Positions 18,079-27,239 of a DNA stretch of 64,000 bases are shown here, piece by piece. A program made the position numbers and the translations under genes. Location: contig JAJEIQ010000001.1 in assembly GCA_022827905.1 (NCBI GenBank), positions 103,739 through 167,738 of the forward strand. Direction: 5' to 3'. The stretch comes from Pseudomonadales bacterium (lineage in GTDB: Bacteria; Pseudomonadota; Gammaproteobacteria; Pseudomonadales; Azotimanducaceae). Under the pieces are notes generated by a model, which saw only the letters and a list, made by a program, of their open reading frames with translations, ran no database searches and was not told the origin of the DNA. How positions within the stretch are numbered: the stretch's first letter is position 1; every line of letters begins with the position of its first letter.

Positions 18079-19575
18079 ATGAGAGCGTTCCCTTCGAAGA
18101 CTGGCCTGACCATTGCATTGACCGCCGCCGTATCGACCGCCGGCTGCGGTGCCGGAAACGAGCCGGTGAAAGAGGAAACCGCGGAAAGCGCGGCCTCAAC
18201 CCAATCCGTGCAACTCGTCGTTAGCGATCCGATCCGCATCGGAACGGGAAAGTCGCCGCTGGACGGCGACTGCGGGAAACTGAGCGACGGTTACACGTAT
18301 CCGGACGATAGCGAAACCGACCCACGCCTCGTCGTATCGGCCGGTAACCCTGCGCGCATTGCGGTGGCCTTCATGCGCGATCCGGTGCTGGCCATCTCGA
18401 CGGCGGTTTCCGAGGATGGGGGCATCACCTGGCGGGAGGCCGAGCCCCCTGGGCTGTCACCCTGCACCGGCACGTCCTACAACAGCTACGGCGACCAGGA
18501 TCTCGGCATCGGCGCCGACGACCGCCTGTATCTGGCATCGGTGCAGGGCGATTTCCTGCCCGAGGGGGAACCCCTCGTGATCGGGGCGGAATACTGGATG
18601 AACAGCGCGGTGGTGGTATCGACCTCCGACGACTTCGGCCTGACCTGGTCGCAGCCCCGGGTCGTCTCACCCCTGGGGGAATACCAGCACACCACGCTCA
18701 TCGCCACCGACCCCGACAGCGCCGGCACCGCCCACGTCGCCTGGCATGTGCACCGGAACCCCAGCCAGCCGGAGGGGACCGAATCGCACTTGGAAGATGG
18801 TCACATCTATCTGGCATCGACCACGGACGGCGGCGCCTCCTGGAGCCGACCCGAACCGGTCATGGCGGCTCGGGGCGCACTAGATCTGGTGCGCTTCGCC
18901 GACGGCGAACTACTGGCCGCGGCACTTAAAGGCGAGGACCCGATCACGGCGGCCACCGTGTTCAGCCGCCGCACCGCGGACGGCTGGACCGCACCGCAGC
19001 CGCTGCCGCTGCAGTCGAACACCGGCGCGTTCATGCATCCCGAAGGGGAAATGGTGCTCGCCATCGACGCGCCGCTGTACCTGGACTCGGACGGCACCCT
19101 GCATCTGGTTGCATCGACCTACGATCCCGAAACCAACCGGGGAGCGGTGGCCGTTGCTTCGTCAGCGGACCGCGGCGTGACCTGGAGTGCGCCATCGACC
19201 GTGGCCGAGGTGGATGGGCCAGCATGGAATGCGGCCGTTGGCGCCGCACCCGATGGGGCGATCGGCGTCTTCTGGTACGACGCCCGCGACGATGTGCCTG
19301 GCGATGGCCGCATTACGACGAGGGCCCGCTTTGCGGCGTCCGTGGACGATGGCGCAAGCTGGACGGAAACGGCGCTGTCACAGCCGTTCGACCTTGCCAA
19401 GGGACCCCGGCCGCATGTGCTTCTTTATCTGGGCAACTATTTCGAGGTCAAGCCCACCGGCCCCGGCGCCTTCGCTGTCGCCTATGCGGTGACCCCGCCC
19501 CTGTCCGAGGGAGCGGCCGATTTGCACTTCGTCAACGTGTCCATCCATCGCACCAGCTACCGTTCAAGTCCTTGA
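18079..19575 (+). CDS. exported BNR/sialidase-like beta-propeller lipoprotein
   Basis: The true start is 18079 (MRAFPSKTGLTIALTAAVSTAGC); the tracked ORF begins inside the receptor gene. The lipobox Cys is residue 23. Repeated Asp-box/BNR motifs are seen (SEDGGITWREAE, STSDDFGLTWSQP, TTDGGASWSRPE, SSADRGVTWSAP, SVDDGASWTETA), giving a six-bladed sialidase-type propeller of ~498 residues. The sialidase catalytic residues are not recognisable, so a binding or scaffold role is as likely as glycosidase activity. It starts 29 bases after the TonB receptor and probably works with it at the cell surface or periplasm. Confidence 0.8.
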   Translation: MRAFPSKTGLTIALTAAVSTAGCGAGNEPVKEETAESAASTQSVQLVVSDPIRIGTGKSPLDGDCGKLSDGYTYPDDSETDPRLVVSAGNPARIAVAFMRDPVLAISTAVSEDGGITWREAEPPGLSPCTGTSYNSYGDQDLGIGADDRLYLASVQGDFLPEGEPLVIGAEYWMNSAVVVSTSDDFGLTWSQPRVVSPLGEYQHTTLIATDPDSAGTAHVAWHVHRNPSQPEGTESHLEDGHIYLASTTDGGASWSRPEPVMAARGALDLVRFADGELLAAALKGEDPITAATVFSRRTADGWTAPQPLPLQSNTGAFMHPEGEMVLAIDAPLYLDSDGTLHLVASTYDPETNRGAVAVASSADRGVTWSAPSTVAEVDGPAWNAAVGAAPDGAIGVFWYDARDDVPGDGRITTRARFAASVDDGASWTETALSQPFDLAKGPRPHVLLYLGNYFEVKPTGPGAFAVAYAVTPPLSEGAADLHFVNVSIHRTSYRSSP

Positions 19576-19631
19576 GCCGAGTCTCCCCAAGCCGCTATGG
19601 TGGGCGTGCCTAAGCTAAGGGATCACCCCCC

Positions 19632-20645
19632 ATGAACGCGGAACCTGCAAGCGCAGCCATCTCGGCGCGCGCCACTGAACTGCTCGCCGATGCAATCGTG
19701 TGGGACAACCATGCCTGCATGCCGGTGCGGCCCGGGGATGTCGAATTCCTCGACCAGCTGGAACGGCACCGGCGCAGCGGCGCCTGTTTCGTCAGCCTTA
19801 ACGTCTCCTTCGACCGGTTTCCCTGGCACTTCGGCTTCAAGATGCTGGCCACCTTCCGCAGCTGGATCAAGCGGCACCCCGAGCGGTACCTGCTGGTGAA
19901 CGAGGTCGGCGACATCCATCGCGCCAAGCGGGAGGGAAAGCTGGGCGTCGCCTTCGACCTCGAAGGGGCGGTGGCGGTGGACGACCTGCCCGAGCTGGTC
20001 GAACCCTATTACGCCCTCGGGGTCCGCTGGATGCTGATCGCCTACAACCTCAACAACCGCGTCGGCGGCGGCTGCCAGGACGACGATGCGGGGCTCACCG
20101 AGTTCGGGCGGCGCGTGATCGACGAGATGGCGCGGGTAGGCATGGTACTCTGCTGCACCCACACCGGTTACCGCACCGCCCGGGAAGCGATCGAGTATTC
20201 GAGCAATCCGGTGATCTTCTCGCACTCCAACCCGCGCGCGCTGTGGGATCACGAGCGCAACATCCCCGACGACCTGATCGTGGCTTGCGCCCAAAGCAGC
20301 GGCGTCATCAACGTTAACGGCATCGGCATATTCCTCGGCGACAACGACAACTCCACGGAGGCCATCGTCCGCCACATCGACTACGTCGCCTCCTTGGTGG
20401 GGCCGGATCACGTCGGGCTGGGGCTCGACTTCGTGTTCGATGCCTCGGAGCTCGACGATCTGGTCGAGAACAACCCGGAGCTGTTCCCGCCGGAGAAAGG
20501 CTATGGAAAGGGCCTGCGCATGGTGGAGCCGGAACGGATACCCGTGATCGCGGAGCGCCTGCTGCAACTCGGCTGGGACGACGAGGCGGTGCGCGGCCTG
20601 CTCGGCGGAAACAACCTGCGCGTTGCGGAGCAGGTGTGGCGTTGA
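19632..20645 (+). CDS. M19 membrane dipeptidase, near-canonical metal site
   Basis: 337 residues without an obvious signal peptide. M19 ligands are largely present: first-motif His in IVWDNHACMP (second Asp replaced by Cys), bridging Glu in VAFDLEGAVAV, His in CCTHTGYRT, His in FSHSNPRAL and Asp in HVGLGLDFVFD. It should hydrolyse dipeptides, possibly with a D-residue at the C-terminal side as known for bacterial M19 enzymes. It is third in the TonB receptor operon (56 bases after the BNR gene, 28 before DUF819). Of four M19 homologues in the window this is the one most likely to be an active metalloenzyme. Confidence 0.87.
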   Translation: MNAEPASAAISARATELLADAIVWDNHACMPVRPGDVEFLDQLERHRRSGACFVSLNVSFDRFPWHFGFKMLATFRSWIKRHPERYLLVNEVGDIHRAKREGKLGVAFDLEGAVAVDDLPELVEPYYALGVRWMLIAYNLNNRVGGGCQDDDAGLTEFGRRVIDEMARVGMVLCCTHTGYRTAREAIEYSSNPVIFSHSNPRALWDHERNIPDDLIVACAQSSGVINVNGIGIFLGDNDNSTEAIVRHIDYVASLVGPDHVGLGLDFVFDASELDDLVENNPELFPPEKGYGKGLRMVEPERIPVIAERLLQLGWDDEAVRGLLGGNNLRVAEQVWR

Positions 20646-20673
20646 GCACGGGCGCTTCGGTAGGGCGTGCTAA

Positions 20674-21801
20674 ATGCTAATTGACGCCAACAATCACCTG
20701 GCGCTGGTCGCGCTGCTGTTCTCCATCGTGGGCCTGTGCAGCTGGGCGGAGCGCTTCTCCTGGGCGAGCCGGGTCTCCGCCCCGGTTCTGATCATCCTGG
20801 TTGCGCTGGTGCTCTCCAACCTCGGGCTGATTCCGCGCGAGGCGCCGAGCTATTCCTTCGTTTCCGAGTATTTCGTGATGGCGTCCATTCCGTTGCTGCT
20901 GTTCAAGGCGGACCTGCGCATGATTATTGCGGAAACGGGCCGCCTGCTGTTTGCGTTCCTGATCGCTGCCGGGGGCACGGTGCTGGGCGTCGTTGCCGCT
21001 TACCTGCTGGTGCCCGTGGGCGATGTGGGCGCCCAAGCCGCCGCGGTGATCACGGGCGGCTACACCGGGGGCGGCATGAACTTCGTGGCGGTCTCGAAGG
21101 TGGTTGGACTGGAGGACCCCACCCGCTTCGCGGTGGTGCTCGGGGCGGAAGCGAGCGTGGCGCTTTCGTACCTGATGCTGCTGTCGCTGATGCCCGCCTT
21201 CGCTTGGTTTGCGCGTTGGGATGCAGCCAAGGCGGCCCCGGGACTGCCGGCCACCCAATCTGAACAGAAAGCAACCGCCGACGGCCCCGACCTGACCCAC
21301 ATGGGGCTGGCGCTCGGGCTGAGCCTCGCCGTTTGCGCGGTCGGCGTCGGCCTGGCGAACTTGGCAGGACAATCGCGCTTCTCGATCCTCGCCATCACCC
21401 TCATCGCCATCGCCATAGCCAACTTGGCGCGCCGGCAGATGCAGGCGCTCAGGGGCGACTTCACGCTCGGGATGCTGCTGCTCTACGTCTTCTTCGGGGT
21501 GTTCGGCGCCGGCGTCGATCTGGTCTCCATGCTGCGCCAAGCGCCAATGCTCATGCTCTTCGCCCTGGTGATCATCGTGGTGCATGCCGCCGTCGCCTTC
21601 GGCCTCGGACGCCTGCTCGGCTTCAGCGCGCGGGAAGTGGCCATCGCCTCCAACGCCTGCGTGCTCGGCCCACCCACCGCGGCGGCCCTCGCGGCGCGTT
21701 CCGGATGGCATGAGCTGGTCACCCCTGGAATCCTGTGCGGAATTTTCGGTTACCTGATCGGCAACTTTCTCGGCGCGGCGGTGTTCGAGTTGCTCCGGTA
21801 A
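20674..21801 (+). CDS. DUF819 family integral membrane protein
   Basis: 375 residues, about ten transmembrane helices. The glycine-rich signature ITGGYTGGGMNFVAVSKVVG and the late SNACVLGPPTAAALAARSGW motif are those of DUF819 (YjcL-like) proteins, which resemble secondary transporters of the DMT/BASS-like type but have no proven substrate. The start ATG 20674 lies 28 bases after the M19 stop. In this operon it could move dipeptide products across the inner membrane; that is inference from position only. Confidence 0.85.
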   Translation: MLIDANNHLALVALLFSIVGLCSWAERFSWASRVSAPVLIILVALVLSNLGLIPREAPSYSFVSEYFVMASIPLLLFKADLRMIIAETGRLLFAFLIAAGGTVLGVVAAYLLVPVGDVGAQAAAVITGGYTGGGMNFVAVSKVVGLEDPTRFAVVLGAEASVALSYLMLLSLMPAFAWFARWDAAKAAPGLPATQSEQKATADGPDLTHMGLALGLSLAVCAVGVGLANLAGQSRFSILAITLIAIAIANLARRQMQALRGDFTLGMLLLYVFFGVFGAGVDLVSMLRQAPMLMLFALVIIVVHAAVAFGLGRLLGFSAREVAIASNACVLGPPTAAALAARSGWHELVTPGILCGIFGYLIGNFLGAAVFELLR

Positions 21802-21891
21802 GGCGCCCCGCTAGCCTGCAAGTGCCATGTGAGGGTACCCCCGTCGGCCTGCGTCCTTGTCTGCATCGTCCCGACGGAAGCCCGAACCGCC

Positions 21892-23550
21892 ATGCATCGC
21901 CGCGACCTGCTGACTTCGACCCTGGCCGGGTCGGCCGCCCTCGCGTTCGCGCCCCGAGCGTTCGCCGGGGGCAATCGCGACTGGGCTGCCATGGCCCGTC
22001 GGGACCTCAAGCCGATTCAGCCCAATCTCGCCAACGTTTACGCCACTGGCCGCAGCACGATGGCATCGAGCGACCATCCTTACGCCACGGAAGCGGCCCT
22101 GTGGGCGCTCGAGCGCGGTGGCTCGGCAGCAGATGCGTACATGACGGCAGCCATCGCCCAGTGCGTTCTGGAGCCCACCATGACCACCCTGGGCGGCGGC
22201 TTCGGCATGGCGTTCTGGGAAGCGGAATCGCGGCAGCTTGCCCAGGGGGGCGGCTTCTTCGCCTTTCCGAGCGGCGCCCCGCCCGGCGAACCCTACGACG
22301 AACGCAAGTCCTGGACCGCCTGGGGCGCCATGGTGCCTGGCTTCGTGCGTGGGCTTCAGGTCTGCCATGCGGCCTGGGGCAAGCTGCCCTGGCAGGACCT
22401 TTTCGAACCGGCCATCGTCTTTGCGGAAGAGGGCTTCGTCCTCGACCACCTGCTGTGGGGCTACGCCAAGGCGACCCGCAAGATGATCGGCCGCTTTCCC
22501 GGCCCCGGCCGCGATGCCTGGTTCCGGGACGGCTACATGCTCGGCGTCGGCGATGCGCTCCGGCAGCCGGCGCTGGCAGCGACCCTGAAGGCGCTGCGGG
22601 ACGAAGGGCCGGACTACTTCTACACCGGGCCGTTCGCCCGGGAACTTGCGTCACAAGTCCAGCGCCGCGGCGGGGGCATCACCGAAGACGACCTGAAGAA
22701 CTTCGACCAAGCCTACGTCTCACCGCCCTGGAAGCCGGGCGAGGACGGCGGAACGCCCTACCGGGGATACGAGGTGGCGCCCGTTTCCGGCGCCCTCTTC
22801 CAGCTGGGGCTGCGCATCTGCGAAGCCGCGGACCTGAGGGAGCTGGGCCGCCCGACGGAATCGGTCGAGGCGCTGCACACTCAGGTGCGACTGGCCCAGG
22901 AACTCTGGATACGCGGCCGGGACCTCACCCCGGAAAACCAAGCGGAGTTCGTCTCCGAACAGCACGCCGCCGAGGTGCTGGAAGCGATCCGCAAGGGGCC
23001 GCCGCGCCCGTTCCGGGGCTTTTCCGCGGCGACCTGCGCACTGACCATCGTCGATGCGGACGGCAACGTGGCGGCGGGCACCCATTCGAGTTCCTCGGAG
23101 CCGTTCGGCACGGGCATCAATGTCGGCGGCGTCATCCTCAACCGTGCCACCTTCATCCGCAAATTTACCGACATGCCCAAGGGCTTCTCGACCCAGCTCT
23201 GGCTGTTTCGGGACGGCCAGCCCGCGTTGGCCATGGCGACGCCGAGCCGCTCGCTCATGGAATGCCTGCTGCAGGGCGCGGCGAACACTATCGAATACGG
23301 CATGTCCCTCACCGACGCCGTGTCCGCGCCCCGGTTCGGCCATCCGCATCCGGGGATGACCGCCATTGAGATCGAAGGGGACTTCAGCGAGGAGGTGCTG
23401 ACCGCGCTGGCGGCCAAGGGACACGACCTCTACCGCGTCTCGCCGAAGGACATGAACATGGGCAGCATCCACGGTGTGCGCGTGGGCCAAGACGGCATGA
23501 TCGAGGGCGTTGCGGACCCGCGGCGGCGGGGTCTCGCCAAGGGCGCCTGA
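21892..23550 (+). CDS. gamma-glutamyltransferase, Tat-exported, Thr nucleophile retained
   Basis: The start is set at ATG 21892 (MHRRDLLTSTLAGSAALAF, twin-arginine signal) rather than the tracked GTG at 21829. About 552 residues of the Ntn-hydrolase GGT fold: STMASSDHPYATEAALWALERGGSAADAY near the N-terminus and AATCALTIVDADGNVAAGTHSSSS at the autoprocessing junction. By eye the nucleophile position is Thr (AATCAL), followed by the conserved VDxDGN. GGT removes or transfers gamma-glutamyl groups, for example from glutathione or gamma-glutamyl peptides, in the periplasm. It closes the TonB/BNR/M19/DUF819 set, 90 bases after DUF819, and converges with the next GGT gene with a 4-base gap. Confidence 0.88.
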   Translation: MHRRDLLTSTLAGSAALAFAPRAFAGGNRDWAAMARRDLKPIQPNLANVYATGRSTMASSDHPYATEAALWALERGGSAADAYMTAAIAQCVLEPTMTTLGGGFGMAFWEAESRQLAQGGGFFAFPSGAPPGEPYDERKSWTAWGAMVPGFVRGLQVCHAAWGKLPWQDLFEPAIVFAEEGFVLDHLLWGYAKATRKMIGRFPGPGRDAWFRDGYMLGVGDALRQPALAATLKALRDEGPDYFYTGPFARELASQVQRRGGGITEDDLKNFDQAYVSPPWKPGEDGGTPYRGYEVAPVSGALFQLGLRICEAADLRELGRPTESVEALHTQVRLAQELWIRGRDLTPENQAEFVSEQHAAEVLEAIRKGPPRPFRGFSAATCALTIVDADGNVAAGTHSSSSEPFGTGINVGGVILNRATFIRKFTDMPKGFSTQLWLFRDGQPALAMATPSRSLMECLLQGAANTIEYGMSLTDAVSAPRFGHPHPGMTAIEIEGDFSEEVLTALAAKGHDLYRVSPKDMNMGSIHGVRVGQDGMIEGVADPRRRGLAKGA

Positions 23551-23554
23551 TACG

Positions 23555-25411
23555 TCAGTACGCGAGAGCGCGGCCGTTCGAGTACGCGTGGGACGCGGCC
23601 ATGAGATCGCCGGTGTCGGGATCCCGGCTGATGCCGGCCCACAGGCCTTGGGTGTAGCGGCGCTGTTCGGCGGGCAGCTGTTCCACCGGCAGGCCGCTGG
23701 CCTCAAGCACCGCCTCGTCGAACTCCCCCTCCATGACCCGGACCACCCACTTGGGCACGGCTTCGGCGGACGCCTCGTCGAGGACCGGCCTCGGCAGGAA
23801 GAACGCCGGGGCATCCACCGCCTCCTTGACGTTCATGCCGAAGTGAATGGTGCCGAACAGGGACTGGAACGTCTGCTGGTGCAGGCCCGTGGCCATGGAA
23901 GCGAACGCGACCACCGGGCGCCCGTTCCGGGTGAGGATGCCCACCTCGATCGGATCCGCCACCCGACCGCCGGGGCCAGCGGCGGCCACCATGGCTTTCT
24001 GGTTGACGGCCGGGTCGCCGATGGAGATGCCGTCGACGATGATCCCGGTCGCGCCCCACACCACGCAGTTGATGGAGTGGGTGACGGCGGTCATGTTGCC
24101 CCACCGGTCGACGGCGATCACGGTGTCGGAATGGGACGGGGGCGTCTCGGCGTACTGGGCCGGCAGCGCGCCTTCCTCCATGCGCGACCACAGGGCCGCC
24201 GCGGTTTGCGGCCGGATGCGGCTCGCGTGGCTGAGATCGAGCCCCGGATAGAGCAGTTCCTGGGTTTCCGGCGGCAGCATCGACAGCATCATGTTGAAGG
24301 TGAGGTTCGATGCGCGGCGCAGGGATTCGCCGTTCGTGGACCAATGGCCGAGGGACGCAATGCCCGCCGCCTCGCCGAGGTGCAGCGCCTCGATCATGTT
24401 GACGCCGCCGAAGGACGGCAGGCCGTTCGCGTGCATCCGGTAATCCCCCACGTCCGCCTCCAGGGGCGGGCTCCAAATCACCTCGTAGGCCGCGAGGTCC
24501 TCCAGCGACATGCTGCCGCCGTCCGCCCGCACCGCCGCCACGGCGCGTTCCGCCCACGGACCGGTGTACATGTAGTCGGCGCCTTGGTCCGCGATGGCCG
24601 TGAGGGTGCGCGCCAGGGCTGGCTGGCGGAAAGTCTGCCCTGCCACGAGCCACCCGCCGTCCGCGTTGGTGAATAGGGCCTTCGATTCCGGCAGGCGCGA
24701 CAGCGTGTGCTTGCGCGGCTCAAGGTAGCTGACCAGCCGGGAGTTGAACGGTATCCCGGCCTCGGCAAAATGGATCGCCGGTGCGAAGAGGTGCGGGAAG
24801 TCCAGCTTGCCATAGCGGCCATGCGCCGCCTCCACGGCCTTCATGAAGCCGCCCACCAGCGCGGTGCGCCCGCTCGGTTCGTCGGAGCCGTACAGCTCTT
24901 CTTCCGAACCCATGCCGATGGTGCCGGGAATCGACATCGGATCGTCCTCGCCGAGCACCGCGTTCCAGCCCGCGTTGAGCGAGACGATCTCGTCGGCCGC
25001 GGCGTCGTAATGCACCATGGTCATGATGCCGAAGTAGCTGATCACCGCCCCGGCGCCCAGGGCCACTTGGGTGAGCGCGGTGGTCATGGCGGCATCGACC
25101 GACGACCCGCCCTGGCGCAGGGCTTCGAGCCCCGCCCGCTGGGCGAGGGGGTGGTAGCTGCCGGTGATGGCGCCCTGGGTGCCCTCGGCCAAGGGATTGC
25201 CGGGGAAGTAGACGTCCTCCATCGCTAGGTACGCTTCCCATTCCCCTGGCGGCCAGCTGCCGGGAGACAGGTCGACCGCGGGCGCTTCGGACGATGCGAC
25301 TGCCGCGGACTCGGCCGCGGGCGCGGGCTCGGGCGGGGTCGGTTCCTCCGCGCAGCCGCCGGCCAGCGCGGCGATCAGCAGCGCCCAGGCCAGATGCCGA
25401 AACCGCATCAT
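23555..25411 (-). CDS. gamma-glutamyltransferase-like lipoprotein, Ser at nucleophile position
   Basis: About 618 residues. The start is taken as ATG 25411, which overlaps the M19 stop as ATGA; the tracked ORF uses GTG 25417. A lipoprotein signal ([10 protein letters not shown]) and a Pro/Glu/Ala-rich linker precede the GGT fold ([26 protein letters not shown]). At the processing site the sequence is [25 protein letters not shown]: counting back from the VD-x-x-GN motif places Ser, not Thr, at the nucleophile. Ser can serve in Ntn hydrolases, so activity remains possible. Translationally coupled to the M19 gene. Confidence 0.85.
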   Translation of the reverse strand: MMRFRHLAWALLIAALAGGCAEEPTPPEPAPAAESAAVASSEAPAVDLSPGSWPPGEWEAYLAMEDVYFPGNPLAEGTQGAITGSYHPLAQRAGLEALRQGGSSVDAAMTTALTQVALGAGAVISYFGIMTMVHYDAAADEIVSLNAGWNAVLGEDDPMSIPGTIGMGSEEELYGSDEPSGRTALVGGFMKAVEAAHGRYGKLDFPHLFAPAIHFAEAGIPFNSRLVSYLEPRKHTLSRLPESKALFTNADGGWLVAGQTFRQPALARTLTAIADQGADYMYTGPWAERAVAAVRADGGSMSLEDLAAYEVIWSPPLEADVGDYRMHANGLPSFGGVNMIEALHLGEAAGIASLGHWSTNGESLRRASNLTFNMMLSMLPPETQELLYPGLDLSHASRIRPQTAAALWSRMEEGALPAQYAETPPSHSDTVIAVDRWGNMTAVTHSINCVVWGATGIIVDGISIGDPAVNQKAMVAAAGPGGRVADPIEVGILTRNGRPVVAFASMATGLHQQTFQSLFGTIHFGMNVKEAVDAPAFFLPRPVLDEASAEAVPKWVVRVMEGEFDEAVLEASGLPVEQLPAEQRRYTQGLWAGISRDPDTGDLMAASHAYSNGRALAY

Positions 25412-26553
25412 CCGCACACCTCGGCGAATACCCGCAGGAAGTTCTCGCCGAGGATTCCCCGTACCGCCTCGTCGGAGTGGCCGCGGGCGACCAGGCCCCG
25501 GGTGAAGTTGACGAAGTCCCTCGCATCGTCGTAGCCGACCAGGTTCTGGCGAATGGTGATGCCGTGCTCCGGGCGGAATCCCAGCGCTTCCGTGTTGCGT
25601 CCGATGGTGTCCTCCGCGATCCCATGGCTGAGCATGAAGGGCCAGTCGGTGCCGATGCCGACGTGCTCCCAGCCGACCACGCCGACGATGTGGTCGATGT
25701 GATCGAGCATGACGTCAACGGTCGCCTTGTCCTTGGGCGGCGCCAGGAAGAAGGGCACCGCATAGACGCCGATCAGTCCGCCGGTGTCGGCGATGGCCTT
25801 CAGCTCCTCGTCGGACTTGGCCCGGTCGTGCATGTACACGCCCTCGGCGCTCGTGTGGTTGGCCGTGACCGGCGCCTTCGAGAACGCGCAGGCATCGAGG
25901 GTGGTGCGCCGTCCGCAGTGGGAGGTGTCGATGATGAGCCCGATGTCGTTCATCTTCTCGACCACCTCGATGCCGTAGTGGCTTAAGCCCGCGTTGGTGC
26001 GATCGGTGCAGCCGGCGCCGACAAAGTCTTGCCGGTTGTAGGTGAGCATGACCGAGCGGGTGCCCAGTGCCTTGGCCCGGTCGAACTGCTCGAGTTCCCT
26101 AGGCAGGCCTTCCAGGCCCGGCTGCGCGAACCCGTAGGTGACGTAATCGCCCGCTTCGTGGGCGGTGCGGAAATCGGCGGCCGTAGCCGCAAAGTCCATC
26201 CAAGGAATGGACTGAACCTGTTCGTTCAGGCGCTCAATGGGTTCGAGCGAACGCTCGCTCACGCCGCCCATGGCGAAGCTGGCGGCGCTGTGGCCCTTGC
26301 AGAAGACCTGCAGCGCATCGGACGCGCCCGCCGCGGTCAGCGCATAGGGCAGCTCCATGCCTTCGAGGAACCGCTGCCAAGGATTCATGTCCGCCGGCAG
26401 GCGCTCTTCGACCACGTCCTCCGGCAGCCGATCGTAGAGCGCCGGCCCCCCGGGCCCCATGCTGCACATGTCGATGCTGATGCTGGTGCGATGCAACTCG
26501 GCCGCTCGCTGCTCCTGCTCCGCGCTCAGCCCAAACTCATAGTTTCCGGACAC
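25408..26553 (-). CDS. M19 dipeptidase-like protein with altered metal ligands
   Basis: 381 residues, no signal peptide. The M19 fold is clear: [32 protein letters not shown] (His), [10 protein letters not shown] (His), [11 protein letters not shown] (Asp). The first ligand pair is lost ([11 protein letters not shown] instead of DxHxD), and the bridging Glu position aligns with Gln (YGFAQPG). It is nearly collinear with the 31531-32700 homologue, which shares both changes, so this is a real subfamily and not random decay. Overlaps the GGT start by ATGA and follows the ECF sigma gene by 40 bases. Confidence 0.83.
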   Translation of the reverse strand: MSGNYEFGLSAEQEQRAAELHRTSISIDMCSMGPGGPALYDRLPEDVVEERLPADMNPWQRFLEGMELPYALTAAGASDALQVFCKGHSAASFAMGGVSERSLEPIERLNEQVQSIPWMDFAATAADFRTAHEAGDYVTYGFAQPGLEGLPRELEQFDRAKALGTRSVMLTYNRQDFVGAGCTDRTNAGLSHYGIEVVEKMNDIGLIIDTSHCGRRTTLDACAFSKAPVTANHTSAEGVYMHDRAKSDEELKAIADTGGLIGVYAVPFFLAPPKDKATVDVMLDHIDHIVGVVGWEHVGIGTDWPFMLSHGIAEDTIGRNTEALGFRPEHGITIRQNLVGYDDARDFVNFTRGLVARGHSDEAVRGILGENFLRVFAEVCG

Positions 26554-26593
26554 TTCGATTCTCCTTGAACTTAAGCCGCCCCAATGCCGGCAA

Positions 26594-27133
26594 TCACAAG
26601 CGCGATTCCCGCAATTCGGCCAGGGCGCTTGAAACGTACTTCTCGACCATGCTCACCGAGACACCCATGCGTCCGGCGATGTCAGCATAGGAACACCCCT
26701 CCACCCGATGGCACAGGAACGCGCTCGCAGCCTTCTCGCTGACCCGGGCCAGGGCCCTGTCGAAAATCTCGGCCTGCTCGATCTGTTCGGCCCAAAGCGA
26801 CGGGTCGTGTTCTTCGGCGTCCTTGAAACTGCCGTCGAAGGCGTCGAGGGAATCCATCTGGTCGAGCCTGCGCACGGCGCGCCGGCGCCACCGGTCGCGC
26901 AGCAGGTTGGCCGCCGCGGAGAACAGGAATCCCTTGCAGTTCGTGGGCGGTGCCCGATCCACTTGGCGGATCAGCCGAATGTAGAGTTCCTGCAGCAGAT
27001 CATCGGCTTCGGTGTCGCCGACGGTGCGCTGGAAGAAGGCGCGCAATTGGCGGTGATAGGTCGTGTAACTCTCGGCAACGTAGTCGTTGCGCGGCGGCTG
27101 CGCCGCTGGGGCAGCGGTAGCCAGATTGTTCAC
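26594..27133 (-). CDS. ECF-type RNA polymerase sigma factor
   Basis: 179 residues. Region 2 ([27 protein letters not shown]) and region 4 ([40 protein letters not shown]) are both complete, most like FecI-type sigma factors. GTG start at 27133 with GGGGAGGGCAAT just upstream; there is no ATG before residue ~88. No FecR-like anti-sigma gene is adjacent, which is unusual for the FecI group. It lies at the head of the M19/GGT pair, so it may belong to that operon. A large symmetric dyad lies 34 bases upstream. Confidence 0.88.
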   Translation of the reverse strand: MNNLATAAPAAQPPRNDYVAESYTTYHRQLRAFFQRTVGDTEADDLLQELYIRLIRQVDRAPPTNCKGFLFSAAANLLRDRWRRRAVRRLDQMDSLDAFDGSFKDAEEHDPSLWAEQIEQAEIFDRALARVSEKAASAFLCHRVEGCSYADIAGRMGVSVSMVEKYVSSALAELRESRL

Positions 27134-27166
27134 ATTGCCCTCCCCAGGAACCCAGTGAGAGCATGA

Positions 27167-27205
27167 CCATACACCAATGTACGGAAACAGTACAACCCTG
27201 TATGG
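27167..27205. promoter_or_regulatory. 39-bp nested dyad upstream of the ECF sigma gene
   Basis: CCATACA-CCAA-TGTAC-GGAAACA-GTACA-ACCC-TGTATGG: outer arms of 7 bp and inner arms of 5 bp are both perfect inverted repeats and are evenly spaced (7-4-5-7-5-4-7). It lies between the DUF885 stop and the sigma start, in the only AT-richer stretch nearby. It suits a two-dimer repressor or activator site; no regulator is assigned. Confidence 0.5.
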
Positions 27206-27239
27206 AGCCGTTTTCGGTACCGCTGCTTCCCGTTTGAGC

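Noticed and set aside
18079-19575. Functional sialidase
   Set aside because: Asp-box propeller repeats are clear, but the Arg triad and nucleophile Tyr/Glu of sialidases cannot be identified, so only a BNR-repeat protein is called.
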